This document shows, piece by piece, positions 25,333-35,258 of a stretch of 64,000 nucleotides of DNA; within the stretch, counting starts at the first letter, position 1; every line of letters starts with the position of its first letter. A program made the position numbers and the translations under genes. The stretch is taken from NCBI GenBank assembly GCA_013002885.1, contig JABDLS010000033.1, positions 1 to 64,000 on the forward strand, in the 5' to 3' direction. Source of the DNA: Gemmatimonadota bacterium (lineage in GTDB: Bacteria > Gemmatimonadota > Gemmatimonadetes > Longimicrobiales > Gaopeijiaceae). Under the pieces are notes generated by a model. The model worked only from the letters and a program-made list of their open reading frames with translations. It had not been told where the DNA came from and did not search any database.

Positions 25333-26497
25333 GGGCCCGGAAACGGTGGTCGAACAGCCCGTGTCGGGATACGCCGCCTCGGCGCGCCGCCCCGGCGGCC
25401 GAGGCCTCTCTGCGGTCCTACCCGGTCTCCCCCAGCTGCTGGGGGGCCGATGGGGGACGGGCGCCATGGCCCTTCTCACCTGGCTCGGCATGGGTCTCAT
25501 TCTCGCCGCTCGTTCCGATCGGGTCCTGGCTGCAACGGCAGGGGGGTGGGACCAGCGCGTCGCCCTCGCGACGCTCCTTCTGGCACTGCTGGCGAGCTGG
25601 ATCTGGTCGTGGCGGGAAGTGGCCGAGGCGGACCGGCTCAAGACGGTTGGTGTGAGCCAATGGGACCTGGCGGTCCGCGCCTTCTCCAAGAACCGCACGG
25701 CGGTGGCGGGGATGATCGTTATCGTGGGGCTCTACCTGGTGGCGCTGCTCACTCCCTTCATTGCTCCTCATGACCCGAACACGCAGTACGATCTGCTCAC
25801 GAACCGTCTCGTGGGGATGTCGGCCGAGCATCCCCTGGGTACCGACCAGTTCGCGCGCGACGTTTTGTCCCGGCTCCTCTATGGTGCCCGGATCTCGCTC
25901 AGCATCGGCTTCGTGGCGGTGGGTATCTCGGTGACCATCGGGACGCTCCTGGGAGCCATCGCTGGATTCTTCGGCGGCTTCATCGACGGAGCCATCATGC
26001 GCTTCGTCGACATGGTCATCTCTTTTCCCCGACTCATTCTCCTCATCACCATCATCGCCATCTTCGAGCCCTCCATCTTCCTCATCATCACGGTGCTGGG
26101 TCTGACGCTGTGGCCCTCCACTGCCCGGATCGTGCGCGGTGAGGTCCTCAGCCTTCGTGAGCGAGAGTTCGTCCAGGCGGCGGAGGCTCTGGGATACCCG
26201 AAGAAGAGAATCATCCTACGCCACCTGATTCCCAACGCACTGGCACCGGTCATCGTCGCGGCTACGCTGGGCATCGGGAATACCATCGTCCTCGAGGCGG
26301 GGCTCTCGTTCCTGGGCCTTGGTGTGCAGCCGCCGACGCCGTCTTGGGGGACGATGGTGGCGGCCGGTCGCAACAACCTCCTTGGTGCCTGGTGGCTCTC
26401 GACCTTTCCCGGGCTGGCCATCGTTTTCACCGTGCTCTCCTTCAACCTGGTGGGCGACGGGCTGAGGGACGCCCTGGACCCGAGGCTGCGGTCATGA
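25325..26497 (+). CDS. Peptide ABC transporter permease, DppC type, with N-terminal extension
   Basis: ATG 25325 overlaps the end of the first permease by 8 bp and gives 390 residues, about 90-100 more than usual DppC. The extra N-terminal part has two hydrophobic segments (GAMALLTWLGMGLILAARSD near 45-60 and LATLLLALLASWIWSW near 80-95) not found in ordinary DppC. From about 105 the protein is standard: DLAVRAFSKNRTAVAGMIVIVGLYL, HPLGTDQFARDVLSRLLYGARISLSIG, and the EAA loop REFVQAAEALGYPKKRIILRHLIPNALAP. It forms the channel with the DppB-type protein. The gene ends in an ATGA overlap with the first ATPase. Confidence 0.92.
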   Translation: MSRGPETVVEQPVSGYAASARRPGGRGLSAVLPGLPQLLGGRWGTGAMALLTWLGMGLILAARSDRVLAATAGGWDQRVALATLLLALLASWIWSWREVAEADRLKTVGVSQWDLAVRAFSKNRTAVAGMIVIVGLYLVALLTPFIAPHDPNTQYDLLTNRLVGMSAEHPLGTDQFARDVLSRLLYGARISLSIGFVAVGISVTIGTLLGAIAGFFGGFIDGAIMRFVDMVISFPRLILLITIIAIFEPSIFLIITVLGLTLWPSTARIVRGEVLSLREREFVQAAEALGYPKKRIILRHLIPNALAPVIVAATLGIGNTIVLEAGLSFLGLGVQPPTPSWGTMVAAGRNNLLGAWWLSTFPGLAIVFTVLSFNLVGDGLRDALDPRLRS

Positions 26498-27483
26498 GTG
26501 ACGCTCAGACGGCGGGCGCTTCGCTCCTGGCCGTGAGCGACCTACGCACCTGGTTCCACACCGACCAGGGTGTCGCTCGAGCGGTGGACGGAGTGTCCTT
26601 CGAGGTACGTGGGAGGGAGACCCTGGGCATCGTCGGAGAGTCGGGCTGCGGGAAGACGGTGACGTCGCTGTCCGTGCTGGGGCTCTTGCCTCAACCTCCC
26701 GCGAAGATCCAGGAAGGCAGCTCCATCCGATTCGAAGGCGAGGAGTTGGTGGGGGCCTCGACGAAGAGGATGCGTGCGCTGAGGGGGAACGAGATCTCGA
26801 TGATCTTCCAGGAGCCCATGAGCTCGCTGAATCCGGTGTACAAGGTCGGCGACCAGATCGGGGAGGCCCTCCGCCTCCATCGAGGTATGAACAAGAGGGC
26901 CTCGCGCGCGGAGGCCGTCCGACTCCTCACCGAGGTGGGCATTCCTGAGCCCGACCGGCGCGTGGACGAGTATCCCCATCAGCTCTCGGGGGGGATGCGT
27001 CAGCGCGTGATGATCGCCATGGCGCTATCGTGCGAGCCCCAGCTTCTCATCGCCGACGAGCCTACAACGGCGCTGGACGTCACCATCCAGGCGCAGATCC
27101 TCGAGCTGCTGGCGAGCCTCCGGGACAGCCACGGCATGGCGGTCCTCCTCATCACCCACGACCTGGGTGTCGTGGCCGAGGTATGCGATCGCGTGGTGGT
27201 CATGTACGCCGGTCAAGTGGTGGAGACGGGTACCGTGCACGAGATCTTCCAGGATCCGCAGCATCCGTACACGCGTGGGCTGCTGGACTCCCTCCCTTCC
27301 GTGGACGACCCGGGGCAGCGCCTCCGGTCGATCCCCGGGACGGTCCCCAACCCGATTGCGTGGCCCCATGGTTGCCGGTTCAAGGACCGGTGCTCGCTGG
27401 CTGGCCCGGGGTGTGAGAAGCCCCAGGATCTCGTCGAACTGGGCGTGGACCGGGCTGCACGATGCTGGAGAGTGGAGTCGTGA
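26494..27483 (+). CDS. Peptide ABC transporter ATPase, DppD/OppD type
   Basis: A 329-residue ATPase starting at the ATG of an ATGA overlap. It shows Walker [11 protein letters not shown], the OppD-specific [24 protein letters not shown], signature [15 protein letters not shown], Walker [13 protein letters not shown] and the H-loop ITHDLGVV. The C-terminal oligopeptide/dipeptide domain includes the Cys-rich [17 protein letters not shown], a likely Fe-S or metal site common to this group. It energises uptake with the second ATPase, which begins at a GTGA overlap. Confidence 0.95.
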   Translation: MSDAQTAGASLLAVSDLRTWFHTDQGVARAVDGVSFEVRGRETLGIVGESGCGKTVTSLSVLGLLPQPPAKIQEGSSIRFEGEELVGASTKRMRALRGNEISMIFQEPMSSLNPVYKVGDQIGEALRLHRGMNKRASRAEAVRLLTEVGIPEPDRRVDEYPHQLSGGMRQRVMIAMALSCEPQLLIADEPTTALDVTIQAQILELLASLRDSHGMAVLLITHDLGVVAEVCDRVVVMYAGQVVETGTVHEIFQDPQHPYTRGLLDSLPSVDDPGQRLRSIPGTVPNPIAWPHGCRFKDRCSLAGPGCEKPQDLVELGVDRAARCWRVES

Positions 27484-28493
27484 GCGCCAAGCCACACATC
27501 GACCGCTCGGGCCCGCCCCTCCTCAGCGTCCGTGGTCTGAAGAAGCACTTCCCCATCCGAAAGGGCACCTTCGGGCGCGTGGTGGGGCAGGTGAAGGCCG
27601 TCGACGGTGTCGATTTCGATCTCTGGCCCGGGGAGACCCTCGGTCTCGTCGGTGAGTCGGGATGCGGGAAGTCGACGACGGGTCGGGCCGTGCTCCGACT
27701 CCTCGAGCCCACGGATGGATCGGTCCACTTCGATGGTGACGACGTCCGCGCGCTGGACAAGGAAGGGCTCCGGAAGCTCAGGCGCCGTGCCCAGTTCGTC
27801 TTCCAGGACCCCTTCGGCTCACTGAACCCCCGGATGTCCGTGGGCGCGATGCTCGAGGAGGCATTGAAGGTCCACGGTCTCGGCGGACCCAACCGGCGGG
27901 ATCGGGCCGTCGAGCTCCTCGAACGTGTCGGTCTCCGGTCCGAACACGTCGATCGGTACCCCCACGAGTTCAGCGGCGGCCAGAGGCAACGTCTGGGCAT
28001 CGCCCGGGCTCTCTCCGTGGAGCCCGACTTTCTGGTCCTCGACGAGCCGGTAAGCGCCCTCGACGTTTCGGTCCAGGCTCAGGTGGTGAACCTTCTGGAG
28101 GACCTCCAGCGGGAGCTCGGTTTGACGTATCTCTTCATCGCCCACGACCTGGCCCTCGTAGAGCACGTCAGCGACCGGGTGTCGGTCATGTACCTCGGTC
28201 GCATCGTCGAGACCGCCTTCTCTCACGATCTATACCGCGACCCCCGACATCCGTACACCCACGCCCTCCTGTCCGCGGTTCCCAGGCCGGATCCCGCGGG
28301 GAGGGAAGACAGAGAGCGCGTCGTCCTCACCGGAGATGTGCCGAGCCCCAGTGACCCCCCCCCGGGATGCCCCTTCCATCCCCGTTGTCCGAACCCCCGG
28401 AAAGACGGCCGCTGCAGCACCGTATACCCTGGTGCAGAAACGGCGGGAGATGGCCATTCTGCGGCGTGTCATTACCCTTATTTCAAGGTCTAA
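27480..28493 (+). CDS. Peptide ABC transporter ATPase, DppF/OppF type
   Basis: I place the start at GTG 27480 in a GTGA overlap, with GGAGA nine bases upstream, giving 337 residues; ATG 27462 in frame is the alternative. Motifs are [17 protein letters not shown], Walker [28 protein letters not shown], signature [15 protein letters not shown], Walker [13 protein letters not shown], and the C-terminal [16 protein letters not shown]. It is the last gene of the importer. A consensus -35 (TTGACA) begins 8 bp after its stop, so the next gene has its own promoter. Confidence 0.95.
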   Translation: MSAKPHIDRSGPPLLSVRGLKKHFPIRKGTFGRVVGQVKAVDGVDFDLWPGETLGLVGESGCGKSTTGRAVLRLLEPTDGSVHFDGDDVRALDKEGLRKLRRRAQFVFQDPFGSLNPRMSVGAMLEEALKVHGLGGPNRRDRAVELLERVGLRSEHVDRYPHEFSGGQRQRLGIARALSVEPDFLVLDEPVSALDVSVQAQVVNLLEDLQRELGLTYLFIAHDLALVEHVSDRVSVMYLGRIVETAFSHDLYRDPRHPYTHALLSAVPRPDPAGREDRERVVLTGDVPSPSDPPPGCPFHPRCPNPRKDGRCSTVYPGAETAGDGHSAACHYPYFKV

Positions 28494-28500
28494 ACAGGGG

Positions 28501-28529
28501 TTGACACGTTTTCAGGGCTCTGCCATGTT
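28501..28529 (+). promoter_or_regulatory. Candidate sigma-70 promoter for the ExbB-type gene
   Basis: A perfect -35 TTGACA (28501-28506) is followed after 17 bp by CATGTT (28524-28529), a weak match to the -10 element. It lies between the importer operon and the ExbB-type gene, giving a leader of about 40 nt. Confidence 0.5.
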
Positions 28530-28576
28530 GCGAGCCTCTTGAGCCCCCGCCCTTCCTCCGGAGACGGTAGGAAGGG

Positions 28577-29311
28577 ATGTGTCTCGATAACACGACGAAA
28601 ACCTGGCTGGAGGTCCCCTTGGTCCAACTGTACGCTGCCCTGCTTCAGATCCCGGGCATGGAATCTGCCGAACTGACGTGGCAAGAGCAGATATCCACGA
28701 ACTGGGAAGGGATGGGCTTCATGCGATACCCGTTGGCCTTCTGTCTGGGCCTGGGCATCATCGTCATCATCTGGAAGTTCATCTCACTGACAGCCAAGGC
28801 CTCGAAGACGAAGCGCGTCTTGAAGGACGTCGACGAGCTCCTCGTCCAGCAGCGGATCCGGGAGGCTCTCGAGCTCACCCGCGACACCGACTCTCCCGCC
28901 GCGAACATCCTCTACGCTGGCCTGGAGCGTCACGAAGAGGGAACGGACCGGGTCATGAAGGCCATCGAGAACCAGGGCCTCATCGAGATGAGCAAGCTCG
29001 AGAAGGGTCTCGTGGTCCTGGCGACGCTGACCAACATCGCCCCGCTCTTGGGCTTCCTCGGAACAGTGATCGGAATGATCATCGCGTTCCAGTCCATCGA
29101 GCAGGCCGGTGAGGTCGAGGCGACGCTGGTCGCCGGCGGCATCAAGGTCGCGCTGCTGACGACCGCGGCCGGCCTGACCATCGCCATCCCGGTGTCCGTG
29201 GGCCACAACTACTTCGTGGCTCGCATCGACAGCCTCGTCATCGACATGGAAGAGTCGGCCCAGAAGATGGTCGACATGCTCCACGCCATCGAGACGGGTC
29301 GCGCCGGCTGA
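28577..29311 (+). CDS. MotA/TolQ/ExbB proton channel family protein
   Basis: A 244-residue inner-membrane protein. A first helix near 50-72 (LAFCLGLGIIVIIWKFISLT) is followed by a cytoplasmic loop and two helices at about 150-175 and 190-215. The second half carries the family core LEKGLVVLATLTNIAPLLGFLGTVIGMIIAFQSI and GGIKVALLTTAAGLTIAIPVSVGHNYFV. In Ton or Tol systems this protein and an ExbD/TolR partner turn proton flow into force on outer-membrane transport or envelope constriction. GGAAGGG stands right before ATG 28577. No ExbD-like gene follows; a strong terminator comes 50 bp after the stop, so it is a single-gene transcript. Confidence 0.9.
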   Translation: MCLDNTTKTWLEVPLVQLYAALLQIPGMESAELTWQEQISTNWEGMGFMRYPLAFCLGLGIIVIIWKFISLTAKASKTKRVLKDVDELLVQQRIREALELTRDTDSPAANILYAGLERHEEGTDRVMKAIENQGLIEMSKLEKGLVVLATLTNIAPLLGFLGTVIGMIIAFQSIEQAGEVEATLVAGGIKVALLTTAAGLTIAIPVSVGHNYFVARIDSLVIDMEESAQKMVDMLHAIETGRAG

Positions 29312-29360
29312 ACCGGTCGCGCCTCGTGAGGCGCTGACAAGTCGGACCTGGTCCGAGCGA

Positions 29361-29391
29361 GAGGCCACTCCCGAGAGGGGGTGGCCTCTTT
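29361..29391 (+). terminator. Rho-independent terminator after the ExbB-type gene
   Basis: GAGGCCACTCCC (29361-29372) pairs with GGGGGTGGCCTC (29377-29388) around a GAGA tetraloop, a 12-bp stem with one G-U pair, followed by TTT at 29389-29391. Confidence 0.85.
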
Positions 29392-29522
29392 GCGTTGGGG
29401 CCCACCGCCCGACCGCGGAGAAAAGGTAGAACTCCGGGGCGTCAAATGTTTATTGTGGATGGAAGGGCGGCGTCAGTATCATCCAGTCGCCCCATCGCCC
29501 CCCATCCAGCCGTGTCCACTCC

Positions 29523-31856
29523 ATGATCGTCCGATCATCGTTCTTCGCCCTCGCAGTCGCCGCCATCCTGTCTCTTTGGATGACGGGGTCGCAGTCGCAG
29601 AATGCCACGGAAGTCACTCGCGTAGCTCCCCATCTCACCGTTTCCGATTCCGCCCTCGACGAGCTGGCCGCCGGCCGCTTCTGGCATGCGGCTCGGATGA
29701 TGCGGGCGGAGGGTGCCGGCGATGGGACGCCCGACGACATCCTCACCCTCGCCCACGCCGAGGCGGGCTGGGAGAACTGGCCGGCGGTGTTGGACCTCCT
29801 CGAGGATGTCGATTGGACCGAGTCGGTGGGGGAAGGGCAGGGACTCTACCTCTTGGGCCGTGGCCTGGAATATGCGGAGCGGTGGGCCGACGCGGCCGAT
29901 GCGTACGTCCGGTACCGGGGGGTCTCCAGCCCGACCACGGCTGATGGAGTGGTGAGCCTGGCCCGCGCAGCCCGATCGGCGTGGAGGGCCGGTGACCCGG
30001 AAGCAACGGACCGGGCGCTGGCCGCCCTTCGGCCGGTGCCCCACGTGCGGAGTTGGACAGCGTCCGAGCTTGCTCTGGTAGCTGCAGAGGCGGGCGACGT
30101 GGAGGGCGTTCGACGCCTGGCCATCCACGCCGTCGAGCCGGCGGCAGCGGGCACGCTCTGGCGGGCAGGGGCCGATGCCCACCTCGCGGCCGGTGACTCG
30201 GCGACGGCCCGCGATCGGTTCGCGCGCCTACGCTCGACGGTTGCCGAAGGCCTTGTTCCCGAGGCGACGGTGACGCTGGGTCGGCTGACCGTTGCGTCCG
30301 GCGACACGGCTGCAGGGCGGGTGCTGCTCCTGGAGGGGTTCGAAACCGCTCGAGGCGGGGCTCGGACTCGCGCAGCGGCCGCTCTGGTCGGACTGGGGAA
30401 CCACGGTTTCGAGGAGTGGCTGGAGTTGGCAAGCGTCCTCGGCCGAGCGGGGGACGGTGCCCGGGCGCTGCGCGCCTACGACGCGGCCCACGGACTCGCG
30501 CCGCGAGGGACCAGCACCTCGGCTCTCCCCGAGATGGCTCGTCTGGAACGCGCGCGCCTCATGTCCACGGTACGAAACCGTCAAGGGGAGGCCCTCGAGG
30601 AGTTCCGAGCGATCCGGGAGACCACCGAGTCGGAGCGGATCGGCTCGCGGAACCTCGAACTGTGGATGCAGATGCGTTCACGCCAGGGGATGACATCCCA
30701 GGTGAACACGCTCCGCCGCTGGATTCTCGAAGAGTATCCCAGCAGTAGCGCTGCGGCGGAGGTGGCGTGGGGCCAAGCCTACAACGCCGAAGCCCGTGGT
30801 GCGCTCGACGCGGCCCTGGAGCGCTACGCCTTTCTCATCGAGAACGTCCGAACGCATTCGAGGGCCGGCCAGGCCCGGATGCGGTCGGGGCAGCTTCATC
30901 TACGTCGTGGCGACCTACGAGAGGCCGCGGAGGTCTTCGAGCAGTACCTGACCGACTTCCCCGACGGACGCAGGTGGCAAGAGGCGGCGTACTGGGCCGG
31001 CCGGACCCGCCTCGAACTGGGCGACACGATCGCCGCAGAGGCCCACCTGCGCCATGTGCTCTCACAGCCGGTGGAGTACTACGCCGTCATGGCCGCGGAC
31101 CTCCTGGGTGTGGACTTCGAAGTCGACATGCCTGCCGGGGAGGGCCCGGAAGAGCCCGGGTGGCTCACCGAGGGGTTGGCGCGTCTCGACATGCTTACGG
31201 GGGCGGGGCTGGAGCGGGGCGCCGAAGCCGAGATCGAGCGCCTCCTCGCACGGGCCGGGGATACTCGTGGTCCCCGCCTACGCTTGGCTCAGGCCCTCAT
31301 CGATCGGGGTCGCACCATCGACGGGATCAACCTCGGTTGGGCGCTCCTTCGGGACGAGGGGTGGGACCGGGAGATCCTCCACGTGACCTACCCCTTCCCC
31401 TATCGGGAACTCGTTCGTCGAGAGGCCGAGGAGTGGGGGATCGACCCCTTCATGATGGCGGCCATCATCCGTCAGGAATCGGCGTTCAAGGCCGATATCG
31501 TCAGCCATGCGGGGGCTATCGGCCTCATGCAGGTGATGCCGCCGACCGGTGCGCAGCTCGCCCGGGCCCACGGGCCTGACGGCTTCACCGAGACGTCGTT
31601 GACCAAGCCCGAGGTGAACCTCCACCTGGGCGCCGCGTTCTTCGTCGATATGAGCCGGCGCTACGACAACGAATTGCCCCTTGTCCTTTCGGCTTACAAC
31701 GCCGGACCGACCCGGGCCACCCGATGGCGGCGCTATCCGGAAGCCTCGGACCCGCTCCGGTTCACCGAGCGTATTCCCTTCACCGAGACCCGCGGTTACG
31801 TGAAGAACGTTCGCCGGAATCTCGGGCTCTATCGGGTGCTGTACGGGCAGGACTGA
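29523..31856 (+). CDS. Soluble lytic murein transglycosylase (Slt70-like)
   Basis: A 777-residue exported enzyme. Residues 1-26 are a signal sequence ([22 protein letters not shown]). About 560 residues of TPR-like helical repeats form the superhelical part seen in Slt70. The C-terminal catalytic domain opens [31 protein letters not shown], with catalytic Glu in RQESAF, and ends [16 protein letters not shown]. It cuts the MurNAc-GlcNAc bond of peptidoglycan to give 1,6-anhydro products, in cell-wall turnover or insertion of envelope machines. It is separated from neighbours by a terminator upstream and the cspA promoter downstream. Confidence 0.92.
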   Translation: MIVRSSFFALAVAAILSLWMTGSQSQNATEVTRVAPHLTVSDSALDELAAGRFWHAARMMRAEGAGDGTPDDILTLAHAEAGWENWPAVLDLLEDVDWTESVGEGQGLYLLGRGLEYAERWADAADAYVRYRGVSSPTTADGVVSLARAARSAWRAGDPEATDRALAALRPVPHVRSWTASELALVAAEAGDVEGVRRLAIHAVEPAAAGTLWRAGADAHLAAGDSATARDRFARLRSTVAEGLVPEATVTLGRLTVASGDTAAGRVLLLEGFETARGGARTRAAAALVGLGNHGFEEWLELASVLGRAGDGARALRAYDAAHGLAPRGTSTSALPEMARLERARLMSTVRNRQGEALEEFRAIRETTESERIGSRNLELWMQMRSRQGMTSQVNTLRRWILEEYPSSSAAAEVAWGQAYNAEARGALDAALERYAFLIENVRTHSRAGQARMRSGQLHLRRGDLREAAEVFEQYLTDFPDGRRWQEAAYWAGRTRLELGDTIAAEAHLRHVLSQPVEYYAVMAADLLGVDFEVDMPAGEGPEEPGWLTEGLARLDMLTGAGLERGAEAEIERLLARAGDTRGPRLRLAQALIDRGRTIDGINLGWALLRDEGWDREILHVTYPFPYRELVRREAEEWGIDPFMMAAIIRQESAFKADIVSHAGAIGLMQVMPPTGAQLARAHGPDGFTETSLTKPEVNLHLGAAFFVDMSRRYDNELPLVLSAYNAGPTRATRWRRYPEASDPLRFTERIPFTETRGYVKNVRRNLGLYRVLYGQD

Positions 31857-31930
31857 GCGCGTCGGGTCATTGGCTGGCGCTCCCCGCATGCCGGAAAGCC
31901 CGTGATGACCGGCCGTTTCGGGGTGCTGGC

Positions 31931-31960
31931 TTGCGAAGTCGGTCATCCAATGATCAAAAT
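31931..31960 (+). promoter_or_regulatory. Candidate promoter of the cold-shock gene
   Basis: TTGCGA (31931-31936) and CAAAAT (31955-31960) each match four of six consensus bases and are 18 bp apart. The predicted transcript would begin near 31967, giving a leader of about 50 nt that contains the hairpin at 31968-31987. Confidence 0.45.
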
Positions 31961-31967
31961 TGGAGGA

Positions 31968-31987
31968 CGACGCCCTGCGGGGCGTCG
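31968..31987 (+). promoter_or_regulatory. Hairpin in the 5' leader of the cold-shock mRNA
   Basis: CGACGCCC (31968-31975) and GGGCGTCG (31980-31987) form an 8-bp GC stem with a TGCG loop, 18 nt before the GGAGG ribosome site (32006-32010). It could stabilise the message or change initiation with temperature, as cspA leaders do in enterobacteria; that role is inference. Confidence 0.45.
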
Positions 31988-32017
31988 CCCGTCAACTCAG
32001 TGGTCGGAGGTAACGGC

Positions 32018-32215
32018 ATGAAAGGGACCGTAAAATGGTTCAACGACTCGAAAGGGTACGGCTTCATCGAGCAGCCCGACGGTGATGACGTCTTCGTCCA
32101 CTTCTCAGCCATCGAGGCGGACGGCTTCCGTACACTCGCCGAGGGCGAAGAGGTGGAGTTCGAGCTTCGAGACTCCGGCGAGGGACCGCAGGCGGCGAGT
32201 GTAGTGCGCGCCTAG
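32018..32215 (+). CDS. csp: Cold-shock protein (CspA family)
   Basis: A 65-residue single cold-shock domain starting at ATG 32018, seven bases after GGAGG. The RNA-binding motifs are [11 protein letters not shown] (RNP1, usually KGFGFI) and [14 protein letters not shown] (RNP2). Such proteins bind single-stranded RNA and DNA and melt RNA structure, acting as chaperones in cold or growth transitions. It is a single-gene unit with its own candidate promoter, leader hairpin and terminator. A longer in-frame reading from 31724 overlaps the transglycosylase and is not coding. Confidence 0.95.
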   Translation: MKGTVKWFNDSKGYGFIEQPDGDDVFVHFSAIEADGFRTLAEGEEVEFELRDSGEGPQAASVVRA

Positions 32216-32241
32216 CGCTCCGACATCGGAAGGTCCCGCCA

Positions 32242-32273
32242 GGCTCCGCGACCCCGGGTCGCGGGGCCTTTTT
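32242..32273 (+). terminator. Rho-independent terminator of the cold-shock gene
   Basis: GGCTCCGCGACC (32242-32253) pairs with GGTCGCGGGGCC (32257-32268), one G-U pair, three-base loop, followed by five T at 32269-32273. Confidence 0.9.
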
Positions 32274-32287
32274 CATGCCCGTAGATC

Positions 32288-35152
32288 ATGCGCGTCGCAC
32301 GGGCTCAGAAGCCTCTCTATCTTCCGGGTTCGTCAGCCTCGCCACCCCCGACCACATCCCCCTTGCAGATCCCTCCGAAGACCAAGCCGCGCATCTTCCT
32401 CATCGATGCGTATGCCCTCATCTACCGGTCGTACTACGCGTTCATCAGCCGGCCCCTGACGAACTCGGCAGGGGAGAACACCTCGGCGCCCTTCGGGTTC
32501 ACCCGATTTCTCCTGGACATCCGGCGCGACTTCGAGCCCGACTACATCGCCATCGTTTTCGATTCCGGGGACTCCTTCCGCGACGAGATCTACCCCGAGT
32601 ACAAGGAGACACGGGAGAAGATGCCGGACGACCTTCGGGCGAGCCTGAAGCACATCCGCACGATCGTGGAGGGCTTCAACGACCCGGTGGTGGAGCTCGA
32701 GGGATACGAGGCCGACGACGTCATCGGCACGCTGGCCATCCAGGCGCGGGACGAGGGGCTGGAGGCGGTCATCGTTTCCGGCGACAAGGACTTCTACCAG
32801 CTGGTGCAGCCCGGAATCCATCTCATGAACCCCGGTCGAGGTGGAGCACAGGGTGTGGCCGCCGAATGGGTCACCGAGGAGAACGCCGACGAGAAGTTCG
32901 GGATTCCTCCTGGGCAGGTCGCCGACTATCTGGCGTTGGTGGGCGACTCCTCGGACAACGTACCCGGCGCCCGTGGGATCGGACCGAAGACGGCGGTGAA
33001 GCTCCTGGCGGAGCATCCTGATATCGAGACCCTCCTCGAGCACGTGGACGACGTTTCACCGACCCGGGCGCAGAACTCACTGCGGGACAACGCCGATGAG
33101 GTGCGCCTCTCGAAGCGGTTGGTCACCATCATGACCGAACTGGACATCGAGTTGGATCTCGATGCGCTCGAGGTTCGTGAACCGAATGCCGAGGCGCTCC
33201 GCGACATCTTCGTCGAGCTGGAGTTCCGCCGATTGGCCGACGAGTTCGCGACCCAAGCGCAGGGAAGCGCCCTGGGTACCGCGGCCGTCGACGAGGCCGA
33301 GGTGGAGGTGGACTACCGCGTGGTAGATGCGGCGGCGGACCTCGGGGATGTGGTCCTGGCCATCCGCGAGGCCGGGGAGGTGGCGTTGGGGGTCATCTCG
33401 TCCATGGACGATCCTCTGCGTGGCAAGCCGGTAGGCCTCGCCCTCTCGGTGGAGCGGGGTGCTGCGTGGTATCTCCCGCTGGGACACGAGCAGCCCTTCG
33501 AACTCACCTTCGAGGGCGAGGCTGGACGGGGACCGGTGGCGAACCTACCGGGCCTCGACGATCCGGCGATGGCCCCCTTGAAGGCCGTGTTGCAGGATGC
33601 CTCCGTGGCGAAGGTCGGACACGATCTCAAGCGATCGACGTTGGCGATGTCCACGATCGGGGTCGCGCTGGATGGGTTGGCCTTCGACGTGATGATCGCC
33701 AGCTATGTACTCGACCCCGGTCGGCGAGACCATGAGCTGAAGACCCTTTCCATGGAGATCTTCGGCCACAAGCCCCTGGAGCGTTCGGACGTGGTCGGCA
33801 GCGGCCGAAGCAAGATCGCCGTGGTCGAGGTCCCCGTGGAGCGGGCCCGGGACTACCTGTGTGAGTCCGTCGACATGACGTGGCAGCTTGCTGGGCACCT
33901 CAGAGAGAAGCTCGACGAGGCGTCGCTCATGCACCTCATGGACGATCTGGAGATGCCACTGGTCCCCGTCCTGACCCGGATGGAACTCGCCGGCATCGGC
34001 ATCGACGAAGGCTTCTTCGAAGAGATGCGGGTGAGGCTCAAGGGCGAGCTCGATCTCATCGAGGAGGAGATCTACAAGCTGGCCGGCGGCGACTTCAACC
34101 TGAACTCTACGCAGCAGCTCCGGCAGATTCTCTTCGAGAAGCTCGACCTCCCCGTTCTGAAGAAGACGAAGACCGGGCCCTCCACCGATGCCTCCGTGCT
34201 GGAGGAGCTGGCGGCGATGGGGCACGATGTGCCGCGGCTCATGATGGAGTACCGGGAGTTGGAGAAGCTCCGCTCCACCTACGTCTCGGCCCTGCCGAAA
34301 CTGGTGAATCCCAGAACCGATCGGATTCATACCAGCTTCAATCAGACGGTGGCCGCCACTGGCCGGTTGTCGTCCAGCGACCCCAACCTCCAGAACATCC
34401 CCATTCGGACCGCTCTCGGTCGGGAGATCCGAAAGGGCTTCGTGGCTGCCGACGGAATGGTGCTGCTCGGCGTGGACTACTCCCAGATCGAACTGCGCGT
34501 CCTCGCCCACTTCTCCGCCGACCCCGCCTTCGTCACCGCCTTCACGAAGGGCATCGACGTCCATCGTCAGACGGCTTCCGTGATCTTCGACGTGCCGGTA
34601 GAGGACGTCTCGGCGGCCCAGCGCGGCCAGGCGAAGACGGTGAACTTCGCCACGCTTTATGGGCAAGGCCCGTTTTCGCTGGCGCGTCAGCTCGGCATCG
34701 GCAGGGAAGAGGCGAAGGAGTTCATCGCGACGTACTTCGAGCGCTTCAAGGGCGTGCGGGATTTCCTCGATGCTCAGGTGGAGCAGGCGAAGGAATCGGG
34801 GTACGTGGAGACGCTCATGGGCCGTCGTCGGTACGTGCCCGAGCTACGGGCGCGAAACTGGAACGTGCGCCAGTTCGGCGAGCGCGTCGCGCAGAACACC
34901 CCCATCCAGGGCACGGCTGCCGACATGATCAAGAAGGCGATGATCGACGTACAGGCCGGGCTCGACGGGTCGGACTTCACGGCGACCATGCTTCTCCAGG
35001 TCCACGACGAGCTCCTCTTCGAGGTGCCCGAGGGCGAGGTGGACGGCGTGCGGGATCTGGCGGTAGAACGGATGGAGGGAGCGGTGGAGCTGAACGTACC
35101 GGTTGTGGCCGAGTGGGGTGTGGGGAAGAGCTGGTACGACGCGAAGGGCTGA
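32288..35152 (+). CDS. polA: DNA polymerase I
   Basis: A 954-residue family A polymerase. Residues about 35-330 are the 5'-3' flap exonuclease (IFLIDAYALIYRSYYAF, YEADDVIGTLA, SGDKDFYQL, ALVGDSSDNVPGARGIGPKTA). Residues about 340-550 are the 3'-5' exonuclease fold, but the usual DTET of motif I reads VALGVISSMDD, so proofreading is probably lost. Residues about 600-954 are the polymerase: motif A DYSQIELR (Asp730), motif B RGQAKTVNFATLYG and motif C HDE (906-908). It fills gaps, removes primers and serves in repair. ATG 32288 leaves about 30 residues before the fold; the true start may be later. The preceding terminator isolates it from the cold-shock gene. Confidence 0.95.
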   Translation: MRVARAQKPLYLPGSSASPPPTTSPLQIPPKTKPRIFLIDAYALIYRSYYAFISRPLTNSAGENTSAPFGFTRFLLDIRRDFEPDYIAIVFDSGDSFRDEIYPEYKETREKMPDDLRASLKHIRTIVEGFNDPVVELEGYEADDVIGTLAIQARDEGLEAVIVSGDKDFYQLVQPGIHLMNPGRGGAQGVAAEWVTEENADEKFGIPPGQVADYLALVGDSSDNVPGARGIGPKTAVKLLAEHPDIETLLEHVDDVSPTRAQNSLRDNADEVRLSKRLVTIMTELDIELDLDALEVREPNAEALRDIFVELEFRRLADEFATQAQGSALGTAAVDEAEVEVDYRVVDAAADLGDVVLAIREAGEVALGVISSMDDPLRGKPVGLALSVERGAAWYLPLGHEQPFELTFEGEAGRGPVANLPGLDDPAMAPLKAVLQDASVAKVGHDLKRSTLAMSTIGVALDGLAFDVMIASYVLDPGRRDHELKTLSMEIFGHKPLERSDVVGSGRSKIAVVEVPVERARDYLCESVDMTWQLAGHLREKLDEASLMHLMDDLEMPLVPVLTRMELAGIGIDEGFFEEMRVRLKGELDLIEEEIYKLAGGDFNLNSTQQLRQILFEKLDLPVLKKTKTGPSTDASVLEELAAMGHDVPRLMMEYRELEKLRSTYVSALPKLVNPRTDRIHTSFNQTVAATGRLSSSDPNLQNIPIRTALGREIRKGFVAADGMVLLGVDYSQIELRVLAHFSADPAFVTAFTKGIDVHRQTASVIFDVPVEDVSAAQRGQAKTVNFATLYGQGPFSLARQLGIGREEAKEFIATYFERFKGVRDFLDAQVEQAKESGYVETLMGRRRYVPELRARNWNVRQFGERVAQNTPIQGTAADMIKKAMIDVQAGLDGSDFTATMLLQVHDELLFEVPEGEVDGVRDLAVERMEGAVELNVPVVAEWGVGKSWYDAKG

Positions 35153-35258
35153 AGTCGTCCCTCCCAGCCATCCACACGCCCCGAGGCCTGTACGAACCTC
35201 CCTGTCCAGAGCCCGCGTGGGGACGCGGGCCAAGGCACTCGAGACGGGAGGAATCCCA

